From contig SVFI01000012.1 in assembly GCA_015056905.1 (NCBI GenBank), forward strand, positions 1-64,000: DNA of 64,000 nucleotides, given 5' to 3'. The position numbers and the translations under genes are program-made. Position 1 is the first letter of the stretch, and each line of letters begins with the position of its first letter. The notes under the pieces were generated by a model. It did no database searches. It saw nothing but the letters and a program-made list of their open reading frames with translations, and was not told the origin of the DNA. Source of the stretch: Lachnospiraceae bacterium (GTDB lineage: Bacteria; Bacillota; Clostridia; Lachnospirales; Lachnospiraceae). This document shows, piece by piece, positions 47,394 through 56,052 of the stretch.

Positions 47394-47479
47394 CGGGGTA
47401 TAGAAGTAGAATCTCGCATCGCATTACCCCGCGATGCAAAAAACGGGGTATCAGAGCAGAAACATCTGCTCTGATACCC
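47394..47479. repeat. GGGGTA hairpin repeat element, locus C (with terminator)
   Basis: Two hairpins. 47394-47431 begins CGGGGTATAGA and ends TACCCCG, with an overlapping GCATCGC/GCGATGC stem. 47446-47479 has a perfect 15-bp stem GGGTATCAGAGCAGA / TCTGCTCTGATACCC and, on the minus strand, is followed by TTTTTTGC, so it terminates the TPR gene. The arms match loci A and B. Confidence 0.65.
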
Positions 47480-47504
47480 TCCCTCAAAACATTTTACATT
47501 TTCT

Positions 47505-49742
47505 CTACCACATCTTCTCTTCCGCAGTTTCGATATCTGCATAGCCGTACATATGCACGGTATTCTCCATCGTCAGGTAAGCAAGGTTCTTATCTTCTTT
47601 TGCAAGTCCTGCAATGAAAGCCCCGTAAAGGAGCAGCATCTTGTCGGAATACGTTCCCATCTCGCCGCGCAGATAAGTCTCATATGAGGTGTTATATGCG
47701 GTATCCTCGCTTGTGTGAATAGAACGGGCATTGCCTGCCACCTTCGGATACTTCTGTGCGAAAGCTTCCATCCACGTCACCTGAATCGCAATGATTCCCT
47801 CCATGATTTCCTTCTTTTCCTCCGAAATGACCGGAAGGCTTGCGCAAAGTTCCCCGAATTTCTCCGGTGCCGTACTCTCCATCATACGCGCATATTTTTC
47901 GGTAATCGGATTCCATCCTTTTGCAACGGCGGCTCCGAAATCCTCTCGGTACTGCAGAAGCATCTCCGCATTCCACGTCAGATACTGGCTTTTGCGCATA
48001 ATTTCAAAGGTTGTCCAGTCATCCTGACATCCGGCCCTTCCGCCTTCGTTCTTTACTTGGTCAAATGCTTCCCACTCCATCTTTACAATTTCGTCTACCA
48101 GTTGTGGTTTCATCTTTTCTCCTAACATAACAGACAGCTCTGCAAGGCGCTCCATATTATCATCCACTGTCTCCTGCGCCGTGCTGAGGTTCTCGAGTAT
48201 ACTCCTTATCAAAGCAGCTTCCCTTTTACATCCCTTAAGTTCCGAAAGTCCACGCACAAGCCATTTCGTATGGGGTGCATATACTTTTTCGGTCAGATAC
48301 AGGCATTTGGCCGCATGCTGCATTGCCTCAGCCAGCAAAAGATTCGCTGCCGCCATATCCCTGCGCCGCATCATACGAGGGTAATTATATGGTCCGCACT
48401 GTTCAAACAGCGTGTATTCCTGCCATAAGCGTTTGGTGCGCACCCCGTCCGGATAATGCGACCTTAGCTTTTCCAAAACAGTTGAAAACTCGCCCTTCGG
48501 GTCATGGAAAACTTCTCCGCTGACCGCTGCACGGAGCGCATACTCATCCACATATAACCATTCCGCCTCCGTCTCCGGTACATGCGAAAGTCCCAAAATT
48601 CTCTCTAAATAACAGCCGTACGTACAGACACCGGTGCGACCGCTCCCCTGCGCCGTCTCTTTTCGCTGATATCCTTTGTATTCTTTCGGCAGAGCATCGT
48701 AAGCCCTCTGAAGCTCCTCCCCGATAACTGCCTCATCTTCCTCTGAGATCCAGATGGCAAAACCGGGTCCGAAATCGTGGTCGCTGCTTTGTGCATCGTC
48801 AAATCCAAGACACTCCGACCCTTCCCCGCATAGCCCAATCGCCATGCGCTCATAATAATCCGGGAACTTTTGCATAAGCATCGGTTTACCGATTTCCTCA
48901 TAATAATTGCGACACAAAGCAAGCCCCGGAATGTGAGTCTGCTTCACATACGCCAGTTTTTCCGCCACCCGGGTGTAAGCTTCCGTCTTACCGACGAGGC
49001 TCTCAATCAGTCCCATTGCCGCTTCATAGTAACTCTGTGCCTGACCAAATTCCGAAAGTATCGTCATCGCATCCGCATACGCCGCCAGAGCCGCCGCCAG
49101 ATGCACATCCTCTACGCCGAGTTTCTCAAAAGTTTCTATCGCACACTCCGCCTCATCCGCAGCCTGTGCTGCAATTTCCGGCGCACCTTCCAGCTCTGAA
49201 ATTTTGCAGAGCGTGGACGCCATATTCGCATGCGATACCGCCGTTTCAAATTCCTTTCCCGGAAGCGCAGACAATACGGAAAGCGCCTTTCCCTGACATT
49301 CTACCGCCCGCTCATATTCCTCTGTCTCCTGAAACAAAAGACTCATATTGTTGTACAAACTTGCATAATGATAATCGCCCGGCTCAAGCCACTTCTCATA
49401 TAGCGGAAACACTTCCATGTAAAACTGATATGCCTCCACATGTTTTCCTGCGGCTCTGCATGCGGTCGCCACATTGAGAAGTGTGGTTGCATAAGCTTCC
49501 GAGTCCTGCATTCCAAGCTGCTGCATAAGTTGCAAAACCTGGCCGGAGTATCCGAGCGACTTTTCCTTCTGCCCACTCTCCCTACACAGTCCTATCATTT
49601 CATTGAGTAGCATAATCAGACTGTTGTAATCCGATAGTTGCTGCGCTTCTTTGAGCATTTCTATCAGAAAGTCCTCCGCTTCTCCTGTCTGTCCCTTTGC
49701 AAAATACTCCTGCAATTTTGCATATATCTGTTTCATATCCAT
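47505..49742 (-). CDS. TPR-repeat protein fused to a DUF4037 (nucleotidyltransferase-like) domain
   Basis: 745 aa from the ATG after AAGGATG. Residues 1-270 are tetratricopeptide helices (AYQFYMEVFPLYEKWL, ASLYNNMSLLFQETEEYERAVECQGKAL style). Then comes DUF4037: LCRNYYEEIGKPMLMQKFP, and the nucleotidyltransferase-like GLCGEGSECLGFDDAQSSDH (about 308-330) with DHDFGPGF supplying Asp residues. The rest is helical. Related proteins resemble aminoglycoside-nucleotidyltransferase folds, but activity is unproven. Not previously linked to a process here; it lies between SGNH hydrolase and sigE. Confidence 0.8.
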   Translation of the reverse strand: MDMKQIYAKLQEYFAKGQTGEAEDFLIEMLKEAQQLSDYNSLIMLLNEMIGLCRESGQKEKSLGYSGQVLQLMQQLGMQDSEAYATTLLNVATACRAAGKHVEAYQFYMEVFPLYEKWLEPGDYHYASLYNNMSLLFQETEEYERAVECQGKALSVLSALPGKEFETAVSHANMASTLCKISELEGAPEIAAQAADEAECAIETFEKLGVEDVHLAAALAAYADAMTILSEFGQAQSYYEAAMGLIESLVGKTEAYTRVAEKLAYVKQTHIPGLALCRNYYEEIGKPMLMQKFPDYYERMAIGLCGEGSECLGFDDAQSSDHDFGPGFAIWISEEDEAVIGEELQRAYDALPKEYKGYQRKETAQGSGRTGVCTYGCYLERILGLSHVPETEAEWLYVDEYALRAAVSGEVFHDPKGEFSTVLEKLRSHYPDGVRTKRLWQEYTLFEQCGPYNYPRMMRRRDMAAANLLLAEAMQHAAKCLYLTEKVYAPHTKWLVRGLSELKGCKREAALIRSILENLSTAQETVDDNMERLAELSVMLGEKMKPQLVDEIVKMEWEAFDQVKNEGGRAGCQDDWTTFEIMRKSQYLTWNAEMLLQYREDFGAAVAKGWNPITEKYARMMESTAPEKFGELCASLPVISEEKKEIMEGIIAIQVTWMEAFAQKYPKVAGNARSIHTSEDTAYNTSYETYLRGEMGTYSDKMLLLYGAFIAGLAKEDKNLAYLTMENTVHMYGYADIETAEEKMW

Positions 49743-49806
49743 GATGTCGCCATCCTTTTTTTCTTGTAGTTTATCACACAACCATGGACACGTAAATTGA
49801 TTTCCT

Positions 49807-50538
49807 CTATACCATCTCTCTTTTGAGACGTTTCATAATCTTCTTCTCCAGACGGGATATATAAGATTGCGAAATACCGAGTAAATCTGCCACTTCCTTC
49901 TGCGTCATTGCCTCCTCTTCCCGATTCCCAAGACCAAAACGGAGATTGATAATCAGGCGCTCGCGCTCCGACAATTTACTGATTGCCCGACGTAGCATTT
50001 TCTGTTCCGCCTCATTTTCCATATCCCTGTAAATAATGTCCTCATCTGTTCCGAGTATGTCGGATAAGAGAAGTTCGTTTCCGTCCCAATCAACGTTGAG
50101 CGGTTCATCAATCGACACTTCCATGCGAAGTTTGCTGTTTCTGCGCAAATACATCAGTATTTCGTTTTCAATACAACGCGACGCATAGGTTGCAAGCTTA
50201 ATATTTTTCTCCGGGTTATATGTATTAATTGCCTTGATTAACCCAATGGTCCCGATTGAGATCAAGTCTTCAACACCGATGCCTGTGTTGTCAAACTTTT
50301 TGGCAATGTAAACAACAAGTCTTAAATTGTGCTCTATCAGTTCCGCCCGTGCCTCCTGTGCATGGTCTCCTTCAAGCTGATGAATGCATTCATTCTCGCG
50401 CTCGCTTGCAAGTGGCGGCGGAAGCACATCCGTACCTCCGATATAATGAATGTCTCCCTGCTTAGAAAAAAGCAGTCCTGTTTCCTTATGCAAAAATCGA
50501 AATTGTGCCTTTCCGGGCATCATTACTTTTAAAACCAT
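49807..50538 (-). CDS. sigE: RNA polymerase sigma-E factor (early mother cell), pro-form
   Basis: Controls early mother-cell gene expression. 243 aa from the ATG after GAGGAGG; longer frames upstream run into spoIIGA and are unlikely. The pro-sequence (about 1-30) leads to LPPPLA, the region 2 [21 protein letters not shown] and [18 protein letters not shown], and region 4 [20 protein letters not shown]. It is activated by SpoIIGA, the gene just upstream, by cleavage of the pro-sequence after forespore signalling. Membrane targeting of the pro-sequence is family knowledge. Confidence 0.96.
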   Translation of the reverse strand: MVLKVMMPGKAQFRFLHKETGLLFSKQGDIHYIGGTDVLPPPLASERENECIHQLEGDHAQEARAELIEHNLRLVVYIAKKFDNTGIGVEDLISIGTIGLIKAINTYNPEKNIKLATYASRCIENEILMYLRRNSKLRMEVSIDEPLNVDWDGNELLLSDILGTDEDIIYRDMENEAEQKMLRRAISKLSERERLIINLRFGLGNREEEAMTQKEVADLLGISQSYISRLEKKIMKRLKREMV

Positions 50539-50557
50539 TTCTTCCTCCTCGTTCTTT

Positions 50558-51373
50558 TTATAATTTCGGGTGTAAAATAACCTGATATTCATCTTTTTGG
50601 CTGATCTTTCCCTCGTAGATGCCAAGCATGACCTTATGCCACTTCTGTTCTCCCTGCTGCTTAGGTATTTCCAATTCATCTGCCAGCACTCCTTTCAGAA
50701 TTCCTTTTTGTGTTCCGATTGCATGATAAGGAATGGCAAAAAAGCCGTCCGGCATCGGAATTTCATTGCTTGTAAGCAGTTCCCGCTCGATGATTACGAC
50801 CGGGCGACCGGTGATTGGTTCATACAAAGAATTTCCACTGTCCATAAGTCCAAGGCAACGGATTTGTCTCTCCCCGAACGTGATGCATACGGGCAGATGA
50901 CATTTCTTATGAAACCATCGCTGTCTGATGTCTTTCGTCCATCTCTGCAAAAACAGATACCCGAAAAAAAAGGCTCCCACAGCCATCCATATCCGGCTCC
51001 GATGCACGTAAAAAAAAGGAAAGGTCTGCTCCGCCCATGTCAATACACCTCCTGTCACAAAGGCAAGTACCATCATCGTGAGCACACACAATACCCCTTG
51101 TTTTCCCGCGCTGCTTATGTACGCGCATCGCGCCATTAGATATGTAACTGCAAGATTACCAATCTGCAGCACAAGGCGGAGCACTTCTCCGTTTTTTTGC
51201 TCCGGTGCTGTCAGAAGAAAGTAATACAGTATAGTATACCCGCTTCCAATCAGTGCTGCTAACAGCATTCCCGGTCCCTTTTTTTGTTTTTGCAAAATTT
51301 TACCTGTTAGCAAAAGGAGTATGTAGTCCATCAGAAAATTTTCAAGAAACAGAACATCGAGATAAATTTTCAG
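50558..51373 (-). CDS. spoIIGA: SpoIIGA, membrane-embedded aspartic protease for pro-sigma-E
   Basis: 272 aa if it starts at the CTG codon at 51373. About five N-terminal hydrophobic segments (1-150) and a soluble C-terminal domain with the catalytic aspartate in [27 protein letters not shown] right after the start aligns with the SpoIIGA N-terminus. AGGAGG lies 8 bases before CTG. The two GTG codons upstream are too near or overlap AGGAGG, so CTG is the best-supported start. sigE follows. Confidence 0.88.
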   Translation of the reverse strand: MKIYLDVLFLENFLMDYILLLLTGKILQKQKKGPGMLLAALIGSGYTILYYFLLTAPEQKNGEVLRLVLQIGNLAVTYLMARCAYISSAGKQGVLCVLTMMVLAFVTGGVLTWAEQTFPFFYVHRSRIWMAVGAFFFGYLFLQRWTKDIRQRWFHKKCHLPVCITFGERQIRCLGLMDSGNSLYEPITGRPVVIIERELLTSNEIPMPDGFFAIPYHAIGTQKGILKGVLADELEIPKQQGEQKWHKVMLGIYEGKISQKDEYQVILHPKL

Positions 51374-51394
51374 GATCACCACCTCCTGAAAAAG

Positions 51395-51427
51395 AGTATA
51401 AAAAAAGCGCCGTGATTTTTTTGTCAA
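51395..51427 (-). promoter_or_regulatory. spoIIG-type promoter with long spacer
   Basis: Minus-strand TTGACA (51422-51427), 21 bases, TATACT (51395-51400). The unusually long spacing recalls the Spo0A-dependent spoIIG promoter of Bacillus. A Spo0A-box-like TGTCGAT lies at 51454-51460. It overlaps the ftsZ terminator. Confidence 0.55.
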
Positions 51428-51439
51428 AATCACGACGCT
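51406..51439 (-). terminator. Intrinsic terminator after ftsZ
   Basis: Stem AGCGTCGTGATTTT with partner AAAATCACGGCGCT, followed by TTTTTTATAC on the minus strand. Its loop contains the spoIIGA -35 box. Confidence 0.85.
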
Positions 51440-51469
51440 GAATGATAAAATTCATCGACAATATTAGTC

Positions 51470-52678
51470 TTATTTATTTCTCTGTAAGAAATCCGGAATC
51501 TTGAGGGAAGTTGCTTCCACATGACTCTTCACCGGCTCCGGTCTCTGGATACCTGCAAGTGCCGGCTTTACGGCTGTCGGAGGAATCGCTCCCGTTCCAA
51601 CCATAGCACTGTTGACACCGAGAATCTGTGCTGTATCCTTCGTCACTGCCGGTTTGAGTGTCTTAGGAGCCACCGTCGGCTGAACCGTGCGGGCTTTCAC
51701 TGCGCTTGCTCTTCCGAGTGCCGGGTTCTTCTCATCGATACCTGTTGCAATGACAGTAATCATACAAAGATCATTTAAATTCTCATCATACTTCGCACCG
51801 AAGATGATGTTAACTTCTTCACCTACAAGATCCTGCACGTAATCTGCTGCTTCCTGTGCTTCGATAAGTGAGATATCACCCGTGATATTTAAGATGATAT
51901 CGGTTGCACCGGAAATCGTTGTCTCAAGAAGAGGAGAAGAAACAGCTGCTTTGACAGCTTCCATCGCTTTGTCATCTCCCGTACCTGTACCGATACCTAC
52001 ATGCGCAATACCTTTGTCTCTCATAACCGTCTGTACATCGGCAAAGTCAAGATTGATATCTGCCGGTGTATTAATCAGATCCGTAACACCCTGTACGGAC
52101 TGCTGGAGCACTTCGTCTGCTTTCTTAAGGGCATCCGGAAGTGTCGTTCTGCGGTCAACAATTTCTAATAATTTATCATTCGGAATTACAATAAGAGTAT
52201 CTACATGGTCTTTGAGCTTGTCCAAACCTAAAAGCGCATTGTTCATACGGGTCTTCGCCTCAAAACGGAACGGTTTCGTCACTACACCGACCGTAAGAAT
52301 CCCCATATCCTTAGCCACCTGCGCTACAACAGGAGCTGCACCTGTACCGGTTCCGCCTCCCATACCGCATGTAACGAATACCATGTCAGAACCTTTTAAT
52401 GTACTTGTAATCTCTTCAATACTCTCTTCAGCGGCTTTCTCGCCAACCTCAGGTTTGGCACCTGCACCGAGTCCCTTTGTCAGTTTCTCACCAATCTGTA
52501 ACTGCTTCGGTGCTTTGCAGAGCTGGAGTGCCTGTTTATCTGTGTTCACTCCTACAAACTCTACTCCCTGAATCTGTTCATCTATCATTCTATTAACAGC
52601 ATTATTACCGGCTCCGCCGACACCTACAACGACGATGCGTGCGGTAATATCTGCATCATTTGATTTAATCTCCAGCAA
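51470..52678 (-). CDS. ftsZ: Cell division protein FtsZ
   Basis: Tubulin-like GTPase that forms the division ring. 402 aa. The GTP-binding loop [14 protein letters not shown] (about 107-120), [13 protein letters not shown] at the N-terminus and the synergy loop region [11 protein letters not shown] are intact. After about 330 a variable linker ([14 protein letters not shown]) leads to the C-terminal tail [11 protein letters not shown], which binds partner proteins. AAGGAGG precedes the ATG. It has its own promoter and is followed by spoIIGA. Confidence 0.98.
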   Translation of the reverse strand: MLEIKSNDADITARIVVVGVGGAGNNAVNRMIDEQIQGVEFVGVNTDKQALQLCKAPKQLQIGEKLTKGLGAGAKPEVGEKAAEESIEEITSTLKGSDMVFVTCGMGGGTGTGAAPVVAQVAKDMGILTVGVVTKPFRFEAKTRMNNALLGLDKLKDHVDTLIVIPNDKLLEIVDRRTTLPDALKKADEVLQQSVQGVTDLINTPADINLDFADVQTVMRDKGIAHVGIGTGTGDDKAMEAVKAAVSSPLLETTISGATDIILNITGDISLIEAQEAADYVQDLVGEEVNIIFGAKYDENLNDLCMITVIATGIDEKNPALGRASAVKARTVQPTVAPKTLKPAVTKDTAQILGVNSAMVGTGAIPPTAVKPALAGIQRPEPVKSHVEATSLKIPDFLQRNK

Positions 52679-52704
52679 AACGGTTCCTCCTTCACTTTCC
52701 CTTT

Positions 52705-52749
52705 AAATTCCATATAGTCTATCATATAATTTTTTATGGAATTTATCAA
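52705..52749 (-). promoter_or_regulatory. ftsZ promoter flanked by a perfect inverted repeat
   Basis: Minus-strand TTGATA, 17 bases, TATGAT (52744-52749 and 52721-52726). AAATTCCATA (52705-52714) and TATGGAATTT (52735-52744) are exact inverted copies 20 bases apart and bracket the -10 box. Confidence 0.65.
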
Positions 52750-52807
52750 CCTGTTTTTTAATTATTTTTAAGTCGTCCCTTGGTAAATCCATCCTAATTT
52801 TCTGAAT

Positions 52808-53542
52808 TTAGTCCAGATTAAACGGAATATTTACAGTATTTTCATCAAAATTTTCCATATTCAGAATTCCGGACTTTCCTTCCAAGTGCGGGAGTATCGG
52901 GACGAGCTGCATCATCTTCTCATCCAGATTCTCATCTTGTCCCAGATACACTCTGGCTTGTCCGAAATAGAGTGTCACATCTTTTTCTGTCCCGAAGAAA
53001 ATTTTGTCTGCCTCCAGCTCATATTTGGCAAGGAGCTGTGTCACATTAAGAATTTTTGAAAAAATCGACGAATCTTCCACCGGAAGCTTTTCATGCATCA
53101 CCACATGGTCAAACGAGAGTCCTTTTATCTGAGGAACCCCTTCCGTAAGCTGATCCGATGTCTCAACAACCATACCTTCCCTATCAAAATACATATAATT
53201 GCCAAGGTAGTTCACACAGCCGGCAAGTGCCTTCTCATACACATTAATCTTAATCGCGTGATTGGAGACAATCTCCACATCCATCATCTCGATAAACGGA
53301 ATATCCTTAATCTCTTTGCTCCGGTATTTTACGGCAAGATAAAGAGAATTGTTCAGCATTCCCTCCGGCAGAATCATATCTTTAATCTGCTCATCGGTAT
53401 AGTGCTCATTGCCTTCCACCCTCACATCCGTGACGGAAAACTGCGTAACGGCTATGGCAAAAGCCGCTGCCAACAAGACAACGGCAATGACAATCGCCCA
53501 AAGTATAAATTTTTTACGGTTAAAATCATCGTATTCGTACAT
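52808..53542 (-). CDS. ftsQ: Cell division protein FtsQ/DivIB
   Basis: 244 aa bitopic membrane protein with a cytoplasmic head (1-10), one helix (about 12-34) and a POTRA domain (FSVTDVRVEGNEHYTDEQIKDM, about 36-105), then a beta domain. Works with FtsL and the septal PBP in septum assembly. Its frame overlaps the end of murA by 17 bases, and TAGGAGAG precedes its ATG. Confidence 0.9.
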   Translation of the reverse strand: MYEYDDFNRKKFILWAIVIAVVLLAAAFAIAVTQFSVTDVRVEGNEHYTDEQIKDMILPEGMLNNSLYLAVKYRSKEIKDIPFIEMMDVEIVSNHAIKINVYEKALAGCVNYLGNYMYFDREGMVVETSDQLTEGVPQIKGLSFDHVVMHEKLPVEDSSIFSKILNVTQLLAKYELEADKIFFGTEKDVTLYFGQARVYLGQDENLDEKMMQLVPILPHLEGKSGILNMENFDENTVNIPFNLD

Positions 53543-54794
53543 CGTCTCTCCTACTTATATCTGCGCCAAGACAACGCAAATCTCTTGCGATATTCTCGTA
53601 TCCCCTGTCAATAAAATGACATCCTTCAATTACACTCTCGCCGTCGGCTGCAAGTGCTGCGATAACAAGCGCCGCACCTCCCCGAAGTTCACATGCCCTA
53701 AGCTGCGCGCCTCTTAATTTTGCCACACCGCTGATTCGGACTTTTCTTCCCTCTGTCGACAGTTGTGCGCCCATCCTTTGCAGCGGCTCCACAACCTTAA
53801 AACGGTCCTCAAAAATCGCTTCTTCTACAACACTCTCTCCATACGCAACGGCAAGAACGGAAAGCAACATCGACTGCAAATCGGTCGGAAACCCCGGATA
53901 TACTCCGGTCTTTATATACGAAACCGCCCCCGTTGCCTCCTCCGCATCTATATATATCATATCATCATCCGCAAACACCTCTGCCCCCATCGTTCTGAGC
54001 AGATGAATCAGACTATGCATCTGATGAGGCGGTGCATGTTTGAGAAGCACCTGTCCTCTCGTCGCCGCTGCCGCCAACAGATAAGTTCCTGCAACAATGC
54101 GGTCAGGCATGACCGTCATCGTCACCTCACGAAGCTTTTTTACTCCTTCAATCTCCAGCTCACTGCCACCGATGCCCCGTATTCTGGCACCGGCCTTGCG
54201 CAGGAATTCGCAAAGCAACACTATCTCCGGCTCTCTTGCCGCATTCCGAAGCCTTGTACTCCCCTGCGCGAGCACTGCAGCCATAATCACATTTTCCGTT
54301 GCTCCGACACTCGGAAACGGCAACAGAATATCTGCGCCGATCAGGCTGTCGGTATATGCAAAAATCGTATCCTCTTCCTCTTCAAACCGGACATTCATCT
54401 GCCGCAGAGCCATCTCGTGAATGTCCGTCGGTCTCGCACCGATAACACAACCGCCCGGCCGACTCATCCGGACGCTTTTGCACCTCCCCAAAAGCGGACC
54501 GAGCAACATAATGGAAGAACGCATCGCCTGCACTTGTTTCTGCGGACAATGCGTATCACATATATGCGTTGCATCTATGGTTATTGTGTTTTTATCCATT
54601 GTGACAATACATCCAATGGACTTGAGAAGTTCCGCCATTGCGTTTATATCCGTAATCCCCGGACAGTTATGTAATACTGTTTTCCCCTGTATCAGCACCG
54701 TCGCAGTAAGCAGCGGCAGAGCTCCGTTCTTTGACCCCTGTATGCTCACTTCACCCACAAGCGGCTTTCCACCATTTATATGAAGGCTTCCCAT
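53526..54794 (-). CDS. murA: UDP-N-acetylglucosamine 1-carboxyvinyltransferase
   Basis: First committed peptidoglycan step, adding enolpyruvate to UDP-GlcNAc. 422 aa. The catalytic cysteine is in MSRPGGCVIGARPTD (about residue 116), with the N-terminal INGGKPLVGEVSIQGSKN and substrate motif YPGFPTDLQSM. This cysteine also marks fosfomycin sensitivity in the family. It sits in the dcw cluster where murG or murB often stands. Another murA may exist elsewhere, because Firmicutes commonly have two. Confidence 0.96.
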   Translation of the reverse strand: MGSLHINGGKPLVGEVSIQGSKNGALPLLTATVLIQGKTVLHNCPGITDINAMAELLKSIGCIVTMDKNTITIDATHICDTHCPQKQVQAMRSSIMLLGPLLGRCKSVRMSRPGGCVIGARPTDIHEMALRQMNVRFEEEEDTIFAYTDSLIGADILLPFPSVGATENVIMAAVLAQGSTRLRNAAREPEIVLLCEFLRKAGARIRGIGGSELEIEGVKKLREVTMTVMPDRIVAGTYLLAAAATRGQVLLKHAPPHQMHSLIHLLRTMGAEVFADDDMIYIDAEEATGAVSYIKTGVYPGFPTDLQSMLLSVLAVAYGESVVEEAIFEDRFKVVEPLQRMGAQLSTEGRKVRISGVAKLRGAQLRACELRGGAALVIAALAADGESVIEGCHFIDRGYENIARDLRCLGADISRRDDVRIR

Positions 54795-54872
54795 CGGGCA
54801 CCAACTTTCCTTTCGGATACTTATAGTATCCTATGCATCCGTCCGCGCCGATGTACCTTGTACGCCCCATTC

Positions 54873-56033
54873 TCAATCATAAATCTGTATCTGGCTCGCC
54901 ACATTCAGTACAAGCCCGATTTCTGCCAAAAGGAACACAATGGACGTTCCTCCGTAGCTGATAAACGGAAGTGTAATTCCCGTATTCGGAATCGTATTCG
55001 TCACAACCGCAATATTTAAAATAACCTGGATGGCAAAATGTGCCATAACACCGACCACAAGCAATGCGCCGAACAAATCCGGTGCATTGTTGGCAATGAA
55101 CATAAAACGCCAAATCAGCATAATAAACAATAAAATCACACAAAATGCGCCAAACAGGCCGAGTTCCTCACAGATGATCGAAAATACCATATCATTCTGT
55201 GCCTCCGGCAAAAATCCGAGTTTCTGCATGCTCTGTCCGAGCCCTTTCCCCCAGATACCGCCGCTTCCGATGGCATATAACGCCTGCAGCGTCTGAAATC
55301 CCTCGTCATCCGCGAACGCTTCCGGGTCCAGCCATGCAAGTACACGGTCGAAACGATAGTTGCCCGTTCCCGCTGCTCCCTGCGTCGATGATACAATCCA
55401 GGAGACCGCAATCGCCGCAACTGCAATCACAACAAGTGCGGCCAAAACAAATTTCTTATATTTCGGATCTGCGACAAAACACATAAGAACCGCAATTCCC
55501 ATAACGATAATCGCGGAGCTTAAATTACTTGTAATAAATAAAATCAGCGCCGTCGGAACCGCCGCAATTCCCATGATGAGCCAAAATCCCTTTCCCGTGC
55601 TGACCCCTCTCCCCATCTTACAAATCATGACAGAGACAAGGAGAATGAGTGCAATCTTCGCCACCTCAGCCGGCTGTACGGAAATGGAGCCAAAATAAAT
55701 CCAGCGCCGCGCACCGTTAAACTCACGTCCCATCGGCGAGAGTACAAGAAAAATCATCACAATGGAAACAACATATCCAAGCGTTGCAAATCTTTCCCAC
55801 TTATGGTAATCAATCAGATTTGCTGCCACCATAACCCCGACACCGATCACGGTTGCGAAAATCTGTTTTTTCAGATAATACGCCGGATCTCCGAATTTGA
55901 GATTCGCCTCGTAGGAGCTTACGGAATACAGCATAATCAATCCGAAGCACACTAAAAACAACACAATAAACAATAGTGTATAGTCATAAAAAAATTCTTT
56001 TTTTGCTCGTCTTCTTCTTGCTTTTCGCTGCAA
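54873..56033 (-). CDS. ftsW: FtsW/SpoVE peptidoglycan glycosyltransferase (SEDS family)
   Basis: 386 aa with about ten membrane helices, a SEDS polymerase for septal peptidoglycan. Blocks: KKQIFATVIGVGVMVAA, FNGARRWIYFGSISVQPAE, EAQNDMVFSIICEELG and NTGITLPFISYGGTSIV. Only one SEDS gene lies in the cluster, so it could serve as FtsW or SpoVE. The start is TTG at 56033, with GAGGTG just upstream. Confidence 0.93.
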   Translation of the reverse strand: MQRKARRRRAKKEFFYDYTLLFIVLFLVCFGLIMLYSVSSYEANLKFGDPAYYLKKQIFATVIGVGVMVAANLIDYHKWERFATLGYVVSIVMIFLVLSPMGREFNGARRWIYFGSISVQPAEVAKIALILLVSVMICKMGRGVSTGKGFWLIMGIAAVPTALILFITSNLSSAIIVMGIAVLMCFVADPKYKKFVLAALVVIAVAAIAVSWIVSSTQGAAGTGNYRFDRVLAWLDPEAFADDEGFQTLQALYAIGSGGIWGKGLGQSMQKLGFLPEAQNDMVFSIICEELGLFGAFCVILLFIMLIWRFMFIANNAPDLFGALLVVGVMAHFAIQVILNIAVVTNTIPNTGITLPFISYGGTSIVFLLAEIGLVLNVASQIQIYD

Positions 56034-56052
56034 AAAAACACCTCATTTAAAC

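Noticed and set aside
53763-54674. Open plus-strand frame of 303 codons
   Set aside because: Antisense to murA, whose motifs are complete; arginine- and cysteine-rich like other shadow frames.
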